Notes under the pieces: model-generated
What the model saw: the letters and a program-made list of their open reading frames with translations, nothing else
Database searches by the model: none
What the model was told of the DNA's origin: nothing
DNA from: Bursaphelenchus xylophilus
Lineage: Eukaryota > Nematoda > Chromadorea > Rhabditida > Aphelenchoididae
Assembly: GCA_904066235.2 (NCBI GenBank)
Contig: CAJFCV020000005.1
Span: 6,133,501 to 6,197,500, forward strand
DNA length: 64,000 nt
Reading direction: 5' to 3'
Shown here: piece by piece, positions 45,097 to 57,440 of the stretch
How the letters are laid out: each line of letters begins with the position of its first letter
Numbering within the stretch: position 1 is the stretch's first letter
Position numbers and translations under genes: made by a program

Positions 45097-46084
45097 TTAG
45101 CCTGACCGGCGCTTAGCTATGATCCACATGGGTTCGCAATGACAAGTGAATAGTATTCTCTCGATCTGAAAGCAGAGTGAGGTTAGGTTTACAAGGCATA
45201 AACGTGCCTCGCGACTATAGGAAACGGCTTTTGTTGCGTAATCTCTGAGATCGGCACAATTTTTGACGTGCTGGATTCTGTATTCTAATGCAAATTGACC
45301 GTCAACATTGCTAAAATAATTCGTATTTATCAATTTAATTAAACTAGAATCTCACATTGCTTCCTGGGCAAAGGGTCCAAAAGATTGGAGTTTGATCTGG
45401 GTATAGCTCTCGAGGAGAATTATCTGCAAGAAAATGATTACTAATCTCACAACTTACTTGTTGTTTGATTCTCTCTTTGTCTACTGCAACCAACTGATCG
45501 TTGTAGGGCATCAAGGTGATCGCAGTTACAGTAGCCCGAGGGCATTCATCCTTTGGAGGTTCCGTCGTTGTAATCTTAGTGGTTGTAGTAGATGTTGATG
45601 TAACAGTTGCAATTGTTGATGAAGCTCCTGTGGCATTCGTTGCATCTTCCTCGTTGTTAGTCCCATTTCCACTCGAATTAATCTCCTCATTTCCTGCCTT
45701 ATCATCTTCAGTGATTTTATTTCCATTCACGTCATCAATAATAGTACTAGAAAATAGAGGGCTTGGAGTGGTGGAAGATACAGCTGACAGGGGGGAAAGA
45801 GAAGTTGAGGTCATCTGCAGAATACTGTTATCCACATTCAAAGGCTGAGGTAACTTCAGAAGATCAGAAAGGGACGGGATTGGAGGTAGAGTAGGCAATG
45901 GCGCCAGGGATACTGTATTGAAAGTAAGGGCATCAGCTGGCTTGGCAGTGGCCAAAACATGAGGACGAGGGTCATCTCGGAGTTGTCTTGCTTCTACATC
46001 TGCACCTTGGAATCCAGAAACATCAGGACGACAAGAAAATGCAGTAGGAATCAAAAGAATGGAGACGACAAAAAATGATGACAT
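45097..46084 (-). CDS. secreted Ser/Thr-rich protein, unrecognised
   Basis: Signal peptide MSSFFVVSILLIPTAFSC, then a Pro/Leu-rich stretch and about 100 residues of Ser, Thr, Asn and Glu (STIATVTSTSTTTTKITTTE) that look like a mucin-type O-glycosylated region. A Cys-containing C-terminal region follows (DECPRATVTAITLMPYND, then after two introns NCADLRDYATKAVSYSREAR, LCLVNLTSLCFQIERILFTC). A 34-nt intron near 45424-45457 restores the frame needed for the last exon. I recognise no family. It ends 54 bp from the stop of the convergent DPAGT1 gene. Confidence 0.62.
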
Positions 46085-46229
46085 AAAGAAATAATTATGA
46101 CAACTTTAGGGGAATCACCGATAATCGAAAATCTGACCTCTATTGCCTCAGGGGAGAACTATTTATTTGAACGCGGAACCCATTAAAAGTTTGTTTGGCT
46201 ATGACCACCGGGATTCAAAGGTCTTACAA

Positions 46230-46762
46230 TTAATCACCACCAAGGAGGAGATCTGGGTGGATCGAGAGCCTCCGATTGCCTTCCTTGCACACGATGAATG
46301 ACTAAAAATGGTTTTATTATATCCAGAGGCCTCTTACGGGGTTTTCACCAGCAAAAATTTGATCATCCGTATTACATGCCTCATTGAATTTGGTCGGACA
46401 AGAAATTGGAGGGCTGGGACAGGTATTTCGGAGACTGAAGACCCAAATTAATTAGAATCAAAAACTTACTATTTACAACTATTAAAGTGCTCTTCACTCT
46501 TCATTCTGTCCATTCGATACAAAATAAACATCGAAATAATGGTGAACATGCACAAAATAATCAAAATCAGAAGTCCCAATCTGGTGCGGTAGACCTTCCG
46601 AAGTTGCACTATCAGCACCAGATAGTCATGTTTGCTCTTCTCCAGGTCTTGGAGCTGTTCATTGTCACATTTGTCGAAGATTTCGTTCAATTTTCGGATC
46701 TTTTCTTCTTCTTCTTTTGTCAATTGAGGCCCTTTTTCTTTGGACCCATCTTTTTGAGACAT
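46230..46762 (-). CDS. small type II membrane protein, unrecognised
   Basis: Three exons. A charged cytosolic N-terminus (MSQKDGSKEKGPQLTKEEEE) with a predicted helix, a single membrane segment (LGLLILIILCMFTIISMFIL, about residues 63-82), then a short extracellular part with five or six cysteines (NSCKYLRNTCPSPPISCPTK, EACNTDDQ, IVCKEGN) ending LLLGGD. The positive charge on the N-terminal side (RKVYRTR) supports an N-in orientation. No family recognised. Confidence 0.6.
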
Positions 46763-46995
46763 GATTTTAGAAATGGTTTTGGAAATTTACTTCTTATATT
46801 TCATTCTACTCTATGGACGAAAATTCTCGCACACAATTACCCATCATGATGGATCATAAAATAGAAATGAAATAGAAAAAAGCGTCGCTAATGGTGTTGC
46901 CAAAGGCAGAAACCCTGAGGCCCGCCTTCCCTCAGAAAGCGATAAGAGTTGCAGTTAATTAATTCGCCTGATTAGATGCCAGAAGCACTACAATT

Positions 46996-49900
46996 ATGGG
47001 GAAGACAGGCTTGTTAGTGCTGATTCTGAGTAAGTTCTGATGATTTTATTTTAACAATTACTTCCAGCCGTATGTGTGGCTCTTCTCGGGATTACAATTA
47101 CTAATCTTGTGTTTACTCTGATTGATCATTTCAAACCTGAGCCCCAATCTGAGATTCTGAAGAGTAATCGCCCCCGTGCAACTGGGGATATTAGTAAGAA
47201 GCCAGAGTTTGCGGTGGGTTTCGTTTAATTTAATATTCAGTTAACGAAAAATATTATAGTATTATATTTTTGTTTAGGATGCGGCCAAAAGACTATTGGC
47301 CGGATTGGACTTTACACAGGACCCTTGCGATGATTTCTATGCTTTTACTTGCAATAAGTACCTGGAATCTGCGAAAATACCTGCAGGAGCATCAAGAATT
47401 GGAACTTATGATGATGGACAGGACATTGTGGACAGAAAGATTGTTCAAATATTAGACAGTATAGACCCAAAAAGTGAAAGTGAGACTGTGAAATTGGTCA
47501 AAAGAGTGAGATTACTATAATTTTCAAGGCTATCAAAAATTTTAGGTGTACGATTCTTGCGTAAAAAATGCTGAGAAATCAGAAGGAGATAAATCAAAAG
47601 AATTAGAACAAGAACTCAAGGCCAAGTAAGAGCCGTAATGAGATTTAAGTTTGCTTTAGAATTGGAGGTTTTCCAATGTTCACGAAGAAGTGGAATTCTA
47701 ATACGGATCTACTGAAGGTGGCGGCAGAATGGCTCCAGAATGACAATCTGCAGACTTTTATCAGCCATGAAGTCACGGCGGACTTTAGGAATGTTGAGAA
47801 GATCGCATTGTTTTTGGGTGGGGTAAGTCCAATATTCTTTACGTTTTTCATCATTACTGGACGCAAGTGTAATTTCAAACACCAACTAAAAAAATGAGAA
47901 CAGCGTTGCGAAGTGTTTCCGCCACATATTGGTGTCGAAAAAAATCGGCTACCCTTCATTTGGGCCGAATTTATTTGGGGAAGATTTTATTTGGGACAGA
48001 CCGGGTATTGGCCCAAAATGTACAGTCAATGTTGCAAAATTGTTTGACCACCTAACCAATCAAGTTTTAAAATTTTAAAAATTTGGCTGTAGTTTAAAAA
48101 CTACAGTCAAATTTTTTAAATGGCTAGCCAAAAACATGGATCGGCTAGCCAAAGTGTCAGAATGGCGGTCGAAGGTGTTGCCTACCCTTACCTATGAACG
48201 CATTCTGACAGTTTTGGGTATCCTACAGAACATTTGGCTAGCCGATGTACGTTTCTGGCTATAGTCTGTGATTGCAACTCATTGGTTCGCTGGTCAAACA
48301 ATTTCGTAACATTGGCTATGCATATTGGGCTAATACCCGATCTGCCCCAGATGAAAAGTCGCGACAATAGAGCCTTTTTTTTTGAAGAATTATGCAAGAA
48401 AGGAATTTTATAAGCCTTTCATTACGAAGCTTGATAATGAGCAGAGGTGGGTCCGGCCCGTTCAAAGATTTGTCAGGTCTTCACGTTTTCGGCTCGGAGG
48501 CCATCCTTTTCTCTTACGTTTGTATAATTTTCTAATAATAATAATAGAATTCCACAATTAATTTTACTGTTTTATTTTGCAGCCCAAACTAAACCAGCCC
48601 CTTGATTTTTATTTGAAATCAACATTCCAATCAAAACTTCTAAAATACAAAGAAGGTTTGATTGATCTTCTCAAAAAATTTGCCAAAAGTATTGGTTATA
48701 AAGGGGAAGTGGATTATGAGAAAGTAAGTAAACATCTAAACGTTAACGGATATTGTAAGGAAGTAAGTGAAATGATCACACTTGAGATTAAACTGGCCAT
48801 GAATGTTGTCCCCGATGATTTACTGACCAATCAAAAATTTGGATACAATCCGTTTAATGTCAGCGAGTTCAGAGAAAGTTTTGACAAACTCGGATCATTC
48901 GTGGACGGCCTAAAATTTGAATCTAACGATTACAATTTAATTGTAACTCAGCCCAGATATTACGAGGCCCTAAACACTCTCATCAAATTGAATACTGTAA
49001 ACGAGAGTACATGGTATAACTACCTTGGACTCAAATATTTAATGCACTTCAAGGATTTTATTAACGGGGAAGTTGGAGAACAGGTTGATTTGATCTTGGC
49101 AGTCACCAGACATCCCAAAGAAGCAGTGTCCACTGATGATAAAATCGAATGCATGGACACAATCAGAGATTTGATGCCTTATGGACCCGGGTTTATTTAT
49201 GTTAGGAGTATTGGAGCTGAGAACAGGAAGAAGATCGTGGATGACATCAGATTACAGGCTGAGTTGGTTATTGACTCTTTTCTCGAAAATGTGGCTACTA
49301 TTAAATTTATGGAGGATTCTGTGAAGGAAATTACGGAAAAAGGTAATCGGAAAACTCTATTTCTTGTAAAATTACTTTTACTTTATAGCCAACGAAATCA
49401 GAAAAAATCTGAATTTGGGATATCCCGCGTTCTTCGAGGGAGCAATGAACGAAACCAATGCAGATAATGCTGAATTGGACGAGTACCATAAACAATACAT
49501 TGATGACTTTGATAAGATTGAGAAGGATAAATCATACTTTGAGATACTGAGGGCCCTCTCCAAGGCCTATCAAAAGACGGAAAGACTTGGCCGCGTTGGA
49601 AAGACGGCCGATCGATCAGATTTCCAGGCATCTCCGGCTACTGTGAATGCCTGGTATGCCCCTGAATACAATTCGATTACAATACCCTTTGCCACGTTGA
49701 ATCCTCCGTATTACAATTACGGATACCCTCAGGCATATAATTACGGAGGCCAAGGAGGTACTCTGGGACACGAATTGACCCATGCCTTCGATAGTATGGG
49801 TAAGGAAATGTGCAACTTAGTATTCTAGCTGATTATGTTGCATTTTCAGGTGTTCAATACGACCCCAGTGGCACTCTCTCCAGAAACTGCACCCTTGAAT

Positions 49901-50436
49901 ACTGTACTTGGTTAAGGCCCAAGTCTGTGGATGGATTTCTGGACATGGCTCAGTGTGTAATTTCACAGTATTCAGAGCAATGTTGTCCATTGGAGACTGG
50001 CAATGTCCATTGTGCCAATGGAGAACTGACCCAAGGTCGGTCTCTATTTTTATTATACTTGGTTAATCTCCATATATATAAAATAATTACAGGAGAGAAT
50101 ATTGCTGATATTGGAGGTCAACTGGCTTCTTTCAATGCCTATCGGACTTGGATCAGTAAATATAATAATGGCGCGGAGGAAGAGGGACTGCCAGGATTGG
50201 ATGACTTCACCTCCAATCAAATCTTCTGGATATCATATGGCTTTTCTTGGTGTATGAAACAAAAAGAGGAGAGTCTTGTCAATCAGATGCTGACTAACGA
50301 ACATGCCCCAGGCAAATGTCGGGTCAACCAGGTCATGCAGGATATCCCTCAGTTCGCCAAGGACTTTGGATGCAAAAGAGGACAGACTTTGTTCCCCCCG
50401 GCAGAAAAAAGATGCAAAGTCTGGACGGGGGTCTGA
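46996..50436 (+). CDS. neprilysin-like M13 zinc metallopeptidase
   Basis: About ten exons from ATG 46996. Type II membrane enzyme of the neprilysin group, which cleaves signalling peptides outside the cell. Short N-terminus, membrane anchor (LVLILTVCVALLGITIT), then the M13 start DPCDDFYAFTCNKY. The catalytic region has NAWYAPEYNSITIPFATLNP, the zinc site LGHELTHAFDSMG (HExxH), the third ligand in GENIADIGGQLA, and the C-terminal CKVW motif; all catalytic residues are present. The segment before the zinc site (GGQGGTLGHE) differs from the more common GGIGFVIGHE. A long intron (about 47822-48581) holds an inverted-repeat insertion. Confidence 0.93.
47983..48360. mobile_element. inverted-repeat insertion in neprilysin intron
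   Basis: Arms 47983-48060 and 48281-48360 are imperfect complements over about 78 bp; the best stretch pairs AATTGTTTGACCA with TGGTCAAACAATT, next to GGGTATTGGCCCA with TGGGCTAATACCC. The centre contains cggctagcc repeats in both orientations. No coding capacity; probably a non-autonomous element. Confidence 0.6.
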
Positions 50437-51326
50437 TCAGACTTGTTTATATTGTTATTACAACCTTTAGTTAGTTTTAATTTTTATGAGTCTGCCGGAA
50501 AAATAACTTGCCAGGGAAGAACTCCAAGTTCGACGCTCACATCACTTGTCAGATTTCCTTTAAATTATTAGACATGGGCCGCGTATTAATATATGAAAGT
50601 TCTAGCTTGCGCTTTTCAGGGGCAGCCGAAATATTCAACTTTGCAAACAGGCGTGAAGCTTTCCCTGCTAAAATTGACAGAAGAGTGATTGTTTCAACTT
50701 TCGAACTAAAAATGCCGGTCGTTTCTGCAAACTGCATGGTAGGAGCCGCACATATCATAAAAAATTAATTTAAATTTGTGCCAAGTTTCATCAACATCTG
50801 AGCGTCGCACTTGGTGCATTTAACTCCGTAAATCTAACTTTGAAACCAATAAATGTTTGTCTGGGATTACATTACCGTATCTGATAGTAACACATGTACA
50901 ATTTAATTAATTAAAGTAATGTAAATGGAGGAGACAAGGGAAGTCGAAGATAAAACCGGATTTAAATCTGTTTTCGAGAATAAATGTAGATGTAGATTTG
51001 ATTTGAAGACGGCGACGATAACTTCGAGAACCCTTCTTTAAGCCCCGTCATCGCTTTTATTCGTTGCGTAATTTCAGTATAAATATCGGGAGCATAAAAT
51101 AAGAAATAAAACATCTAGAATACGATTGAACCAAGTCTAGAAGAGTGAATGTACCGAAGAAACAGAGAAAAACGGGACGGCATCAACATATTGCATCAGA
51201 GGAGACGGATGAGAACAAAAACCAACACCTGGGCCCAGAGCCCGCATCGTCAGTGGCTAAATAATATTGGCAACAAAAAACAGCCCAACATGACGAAATG
51301 ACGCGGTTTCTGGGCCATTAATGACA
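50437..51326. other. intergenic, convergent 3' regions
   Basis: About 890 bp between the ends of the neprilysin and OTX genes. Two overlapping opposite frames at 50508-50768 have no recognisable content. It probably includes the 3' UTR of the OTX gene. Confidence 0.4.
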
Positions 51327-52802
51327 TTATCCACTCATGTTGAACTTCCATTGATCGGCCGAATAACTGCCAGTGGCATTTGTGACAGGCGCTGTGTACT
51401 GTAGATAGTCCATGCCGGACCCTCCAGGGGTGTAGTTGTAAGTTGAGGCATATGGCTGAGACCGAAAGGAGGCCGCCACTGATGGGTAATTACTGTAATT
51501 AGACACATCCAGATACGATTGGGACAAGGAGGCCACATTCTTTATGTCCAAAGGATTCTCTGCCCCATTCTGCATATCAGCACTGCCCGCTGAGCCTGGC
51601 TCGGTGAGACCTTCTTCGGTTTTGATCTGCAAATATATTTACAGTAACTGGAAACTGATCATTTTCATGAAATGATGATTAAAACATACATCTGTACAGT
51701 CCCCAGCATTCGGCTGTTCAGAATTTGAACTGGACGATGAGTTGGAGCCTCCAGAAGTGGTTCCAGTAGATCCATCACTGCCCCCAGAGCCCTTCTTTGT
51801 GGAGGGTTGACAGGCTCCGTTTTGGGTCATCGACTTCTTCTGTTGTCGTGCCTTTGCGCGCCGATTCTTGAACCATACCTGCAACCAGATTACTGTAGAT
51901 TCTATGTGTGCAGTCAACCGCTGACTTTTATTTTTTTAAATCGCTTCGCTTCGGAAGTCGCGCAGCGAAGAAAAACATTTATATCAGAGGGGGAAAGAAA
52001 GGGAAGTAGAACCGAAGTAGAACCAGTCCCCACTCACCTGCACCCTCGATTCGGGCAGTCCGATCTTCAGGGCCATGTCTTCTCTGGTGAAGATGTCCGG
52101 GTAGCGAGTCGACGCAAACACCGTCTCCAGCACATCAAGCTGTGCTCGGGTAAACGTTGTTCTTTCTCGACGTTGCTTCCTGAAATTTTAGCGTTACTAA
52201 ATAAATAAGCATCTTGGGAAGAAGGACAGGACAACGGATTGAACGTGTAACAAAAAATGAGAAGTTACACATTCATGCCGGGAAAGAGTCAACCACAACA
52301 ATTACACGATCGGGGGAATAAGCCAAGCTCCTTAATGTTGAAACTTGAATTAATCCCCCGATCCCCGATATCAAATATTTAGAGACCGAATAAAAGTGTG
52401 GCCGAAGAGATGGGAGGTGGAGGATTGTGGAATCGAATCCGACCTTGGGGGTGGACCATTGGACCAGCTGGGGCAGTCGGGCAGGGAGAATCCCATCGTT
52501 GGTTGCAGGAAGTTGGCCGCAGCTGTAGCAACGGGTGATGTAAACGATAACTGGGGAGTTGTGGGATAGGTTTGCTTCGAGAAATAGGCGGCCATATTCG
52601 CGGCCGAATTGATCGCTGTGTTCGGAATATAATTCATAGCGGAGACGGCCGAGAAAGTGTCGTAGTTGAAATTGTTGAAGTTGCTGAGGGCGTTGGCAAC
52701 GTGATTCTGTTGATCTTCTGATTCTTCGGCCTTGGTCAGGTCTGAAGATTCCACTTTGCCGGATCGAAGCGGGGCTGGGACCGCCACGCTTTGTCTGAAC
52801 AT
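51327..52802 (-). CDS. OTX: OTX/orthodenticle-class homeobox transcription factor
   Basis: Exons 52444-52802, 52038-52179, from 51878 leftwards, and a last exon ending at TAA 51327. The homeodomain spans three exons: [19 protein letters not shown], then [24 protein letters not shown] and [13 protein letters not shown]. It is almost identical to vertebrate OTX, with Lys at position 50 of the homeodomain (VWFKNRR), which directs binding to TAATCC sites. The flanks are Ser/Gly/Asn/Tyr-rich activation-type sequence. In nematodes this class (TTX-1, CEH-36, CEH-37) specifies sensory neurons; which one this is cannot be told. The start is uncertain: an acceptor (taatgttcag) at about 52796 overlaps the first ATG, so upstream exons may exist. 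Confidence 0.92.
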
Positions 52803-55800
52803 TAAGCTTTAAAAACGACCAATCACAATCACAATTAAAGTGGCGCAAGTTCAATAATCAAATCCCAGGAACATTTAAGTTTGAGTCAGCTAAGAGACTT
52901 TGAACCAACTATACAACCCCTTTCTACAGCTACATCTACAGTATCCACGCATCAGGAATCGGAAAGAGAGATGGCTAATACTCTCTCAGATCCTTTATTC
53001 CGATTGAATCCGGCATTTCTCGCTCTGGGCGGGCATTAGACCTGCATTACGCTAATGCAATGGCAAACAGGTGGGGACGTAAGCGATGTTTTTAATCAAG
53101 TAATGTCAAGGAATTACAAAAGATCTTGCCCCATACAAAGGCACGGGAACAGTGCTGTAAATAGTCATGCTTAATAAAAGTAATGTAAGCGGATTCCTTG
53201 GGATTGGGAAATGTTGAAACCCGTGACATGAGATTACAGTAACCCAGCACAAACAGAGAGTTTGGTACTTGGTAGATCGGACTTATATTGACTTAGGCTA
53301 GACTTCTACGGGCTCAGATTCTGCTAGTTGATTTTACATGCCTTTACTATAACTCTGAGTTGCTCATCATCTGGATTTGTCGATTCCTAACTTCTTAACG
53401 GCTTGATCCATTTCCGGCATTGTCCATTTTATGGATCGAGATGCCGGAATCCCTGCCATCCCCCGGTTGTTTGTTTGTTTATCGAAATTCAAACAAATTT
53501 AGACTTGTTAAGTTATTTAACCGCTTATCTCGGGATTAAGTGGGGGGTTAAATCGGCCTAAGCACGGCGTTCGTTCCCTGGAAGGCTCATCCTCTTCGCT
53601 TAATGCGATTTGTCGCGGTAAGCTGCCAAGTTTACTCATTTCCTAAAGCGATTATCACTCAAGTATTTCGGGTAAAGGGGTGGGACAAAAAAGGTGCGGG
53701 AGGTAAGCCGGCCGGCTTATCAGGCGCTAGCGGATTGGGGTTGGATTCCCCGAGGATCAGCCGAGAAAATCGTTCGCCGCGGTCCTAGCTGATTAAAGTC
53801 GTCGAAAAACGTTGGTAAAGCCGATTTCAGCAAAAAAATGAAAGAAACGAAGAGGACGTCAAGTCGAGGCTGTGAGAAGTCGACCAGCCCGGTCCCCCTC
53901 CTTTCCCACGCCCTGTTTGTTCTCCCAAGGAAGGGGCGGGGCGTCGTGCTCTGATTGGTTCGGTCCGCTTACTGTAGCCCGGCTCTCGACCTCTCTTCTT
54001 CCCTTCCAATTCCCATTTTTTGTCACGTCGAAAAGAATTTATTTTTCCGCGCATCATCTTCACAATCATACAATTCCCGGATATCATAGATCTTTAGAGG
54101 CAACGCTTTTCCAAGAGGATAAGTGTGAATTTTGAATGGTTTTTTGGAGACTCTTCTTCTACTTATCGGCATCCTCCAAATTTTTTCCTTGGCATTTCAT
54201 TTTGCCTTTGAGTTGGAGGTGATAGTAGACTGAAAGTCACCAGTTTTTTTTCTAATCGATGCCCAGAAATTAAGGCGAGACCATACCCTGATAAGCCGCG
54301 AAAAAACCGTCACAGAAATTGTTACTAATCCCCTCGGTTGTTTTAATGATAAGAGTTTTGAGAAATGATCGATGTGGGCCTCTAAACCCTCTTTGTATAA
54401 CACATAGGAGGGTCGAAAAAACAACTAAGCTGGGTCTGGGCTGGACTGATAACTGGCTTTCCTCAACTATCGTAGTCTACAGACAAGCTTTGTCGAATAA
54501 AAATAAAGTTTGCCCGAATAAACGTATCTTTTTGGATGTCGAATAGTGATGTGTAGCTCTGAGAAGACTGTAAACATCTGATAACCGAGGGCAGTGTTCG
54601 CTGAAAGAGCGAACTTATCCCCACCGATCTCTCCGCGGTCTCTTTCTGGCATCAAAAGTGTTTTTTGTTTGCGCTCTGGTATTTCGCGCACAACTTGCTA
54701 ATCTGTGCCGGAAATGGGTCGCGGTACTCTCGACCTTAAAGGGCCGCTAATCCACTGCTCTCGAGATCAAAGGGAGGTTCAGTTGGGCATGTAATCGGTC
54801 CCTCGATCACACCTTTGGCCGATGTTTGGACCGGGCCAACGGAAAGTTTGACTTAAGGATTAGTTCAGCCAAATTTGAGGGAATGTTTGTTGAGGGAAAA
54901 CGAAGCAGCGATTCACTCTCTCCAATGCATTGTTGTCATTGGTTTGTGCTTTTCTAAACCCTAAGAATGACGTTGGCCGGACATTCTGTTAGACATTACA
55001 CATCATCTCAGACATTGGAATCTAAATGGATACTAGGAAGGTTATACGATTTGATCCTACTTTTTTGGATCTATCTTGTCAAGTTTTGTTTCTATTGTCC
55101 CTCCCCAGCAGGAGTCCCCTCAACAAGTCTGACCTCCTTAATCTCTAAACCAATGTCTGTTTTCTCTTTTCCTGATGTGGTTTTAGTCAAGGTTGAATAG
55201 AATCGCGGATTGGGGATTCAGGAAAAGTGTGGCATTCACGCGTCGCCACCCGAGTCCATCGGATTCTGGAAGTGAACACTTTTTTGTGACACATTTAAGT
55301 GCGGAAATAATTTCTCCTGCGGCGATTTGATTCAAATAAGAATCGACAGCGAACCAAGAGAGAAATAAATTTACTGTAAGACGGACAATTACCGAGGATT
55401 ATTGCCTGCCCTTAAACGCGCCTTTCATTTTTCCAAATGTTGGTTTTTATAAACTACGGTACTAAAGAAGGCGAGGATGGTTGGGCCGAAATTCGAAGAA
55501 GAAAGTTAAATTTGCATAATGACCGTGATAAATAGTCGCAGTCTCTTTGGCCTGGGAACCGGCGCTTCTTGGCCAAGACCTCCCATTAGGAGTTTTGAGG
55601 GCCATCCAGGCAGATGCGGGCGGCGTTGCGCAATCGAAACGTTAAGGATACAAGTGAAATGAAGCGTGAGTAAATACTCTCTTGTTAGCTAATGACCCAA
55701 TGTAAATGGGAGGTTGAAAGGTCATCAAATCATATTGAGAGGGTTTGCAAAGAAAATAATCAGAGGAGACTTGGACAAAAATAATATCAATTATACTATA

Positions 55801-57440
55801 TGTTGTTCTGCAATGCAATAAGCTCCTCAACCATACTCTAACTCATCTCAATCAGCTGATATCCGGAGAAAAGAACATTAAAAGAATCCTCCTCAGAGCC
55901 AATTTCACAACTGTACTAACAACCAGGACCAGATTTACAATCCCAAAACCAATTTGTAAGAGTAAGAGCGGATGATAATGTATTCCAAAGACCTTCACCA
56001 CCTTTAATACAGTAATTGAGAAGGTGCGAAAGACGAAAGGAGAGGTCAAATGGCATTATAATTGTAGGTTTGTAACTAATCGCTAAAAGGGTCAGATGCT
56101 AATGCACCTCTTGAGGATGGGATTAGTCGGGATGGGTATCGAAAATGTTCAAAATCGAATATATTTTACATTCTCAGGCCCTGACCCCGTAAAAGGAGGG
56201 CACTTGATTAGATCTGATGACCGGAACCCCACACTTGCGCAATCTAAAACAAGATGCTAATGCGATAAAGGTAAAACATTTTGCTCATAAAAAAATTGTA
56301 GCGTAAGTTTGTGCATGAAATTACAGTACGAATTGCGAGAACAGAGACTCCCCTCCAGCCTGATGAAGTTCTCCCATATCTCCTGGCTCTCCGAGTAATC
56401 TCTCAAGTCTTTCTTTCATCACTTACAGTTCCTCTTCCCTCACCAGAAAGTCGAGGAATCAATCTACGCGGAAATCATTTGATCGAAAGCTGCTTTAAAC
56501 GGAAGGAGAAGCCCTTATCAATGGGCACTGATTGGGAACACACTTCACCACCCACAAGTGTCAAAATCCCCGAGGGCTTTGAAGAAGCCGCCAAAAATAA
56601 ATCAAAATATTTTAATTGAAACAAGAAAAAATTAAGAGAACAGGACCATTAGAGGGTCCTTATCGCCGCTGATAAGTTGATGATAATACGGCGAAACGCA
56701 GGTGTGGTGTTTTCTTTTCCCCATAAATCATTTTCCGATTGTAAAACAAACACATTAAAAGCCCGTTTCGGGGAAAAGTTTATTCAAAATTAGCACATCC
56801 ACGGTGGTGAATCCGAAAAAGTTGTAAGAAGTAAAAAAGAATTACAAAACAAGCAAAGGAAACACACAAATAAAGTTGTGATAAGACGGCCATCAGAATA
56901 CGCACGACTTCCACGACTTGTGGCATTTAATCAGATCGGTCTGTCGTCACAACTGTAAAAACTCTACTATAAGCTGTTAATATCTCTGACAATAAGCGTC
57001 TTTTACATCTTTCCTTAAATCCGGAATCCCTGATAATGTCCAGAACATTTCGTGTACATTAATAGATTACAATGGACGTCACAAAGTGACTGTTTTTACA
57101 ACTCATCTCGTAGGTTTGACAGAGATGAGATTTAAACATGCAAATAAGATGTATCTCCCAATAGTCGAACAGTACAGACGCTGGTAGAGATCACATTTGT
57201 CGGCATCTTTCATTTAAAAAACGCCTAATTCTCTGGCCAAATCCAATTTGGCCGCGGAGTAAAGGGATCGGGGGGATTACTGTAGGGTCCGCCATTGAAG
57301 CCGGATTCGTCTATCTAAATACTGACTGGGGAATGCAAATATTATTTGCTCAAACACAAGGAAATTAGCATAAATGACTCATAAAACAAATTTGATTTTG
57401 ATGATTTTGGATCATTTGGTTGTGCAAAATAACGACTAAA
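52803..57440. promoter_or_regulatory. 4.6-kb gene-poor region upstream of OTX
   Basis: No supported coding sequence. Contains a GC-box/CCAAT cluster at 53933-53958 and seven TAATCC/GGATTA words (53533, 54326, 54748, 54857, 55396, 56120, 57274), the site class bound by Lys50 homeodomains. A frame at 56311-56619 is open with Ser/Pro-rich content but no domain. The length is unusual in a window where most spacers are below 700 bp, which suggests a control region for the homeobox gene. Confidence 0.45.
53933..53958. promoter_or_regulatory. GC box and CCAAT box cluster
   Basis: GGGGCGGGGCG at 53933-53943 and GATTGG (CCAAT on the minus strand) at 53953-53958, 11 bp apart. It looks like a core-promoter upstream element; the gene it serves is not evident, the distal start of the OTX gene being one option. 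Confidence 0.4.

Noticed and set aside
50508..50768. Overlapping opposite frames after the neprilysin gene
   Set aside because: Mutual shadows in A+T-rich spacer; no start context or homology.
56311..56619. 102-residue plus-strand frame in the OTX upstream region
   Set aside because: No ATG in good context, internal splice signals give different short proteins, and no domain is seen. It cannot be excluded but is not supported.
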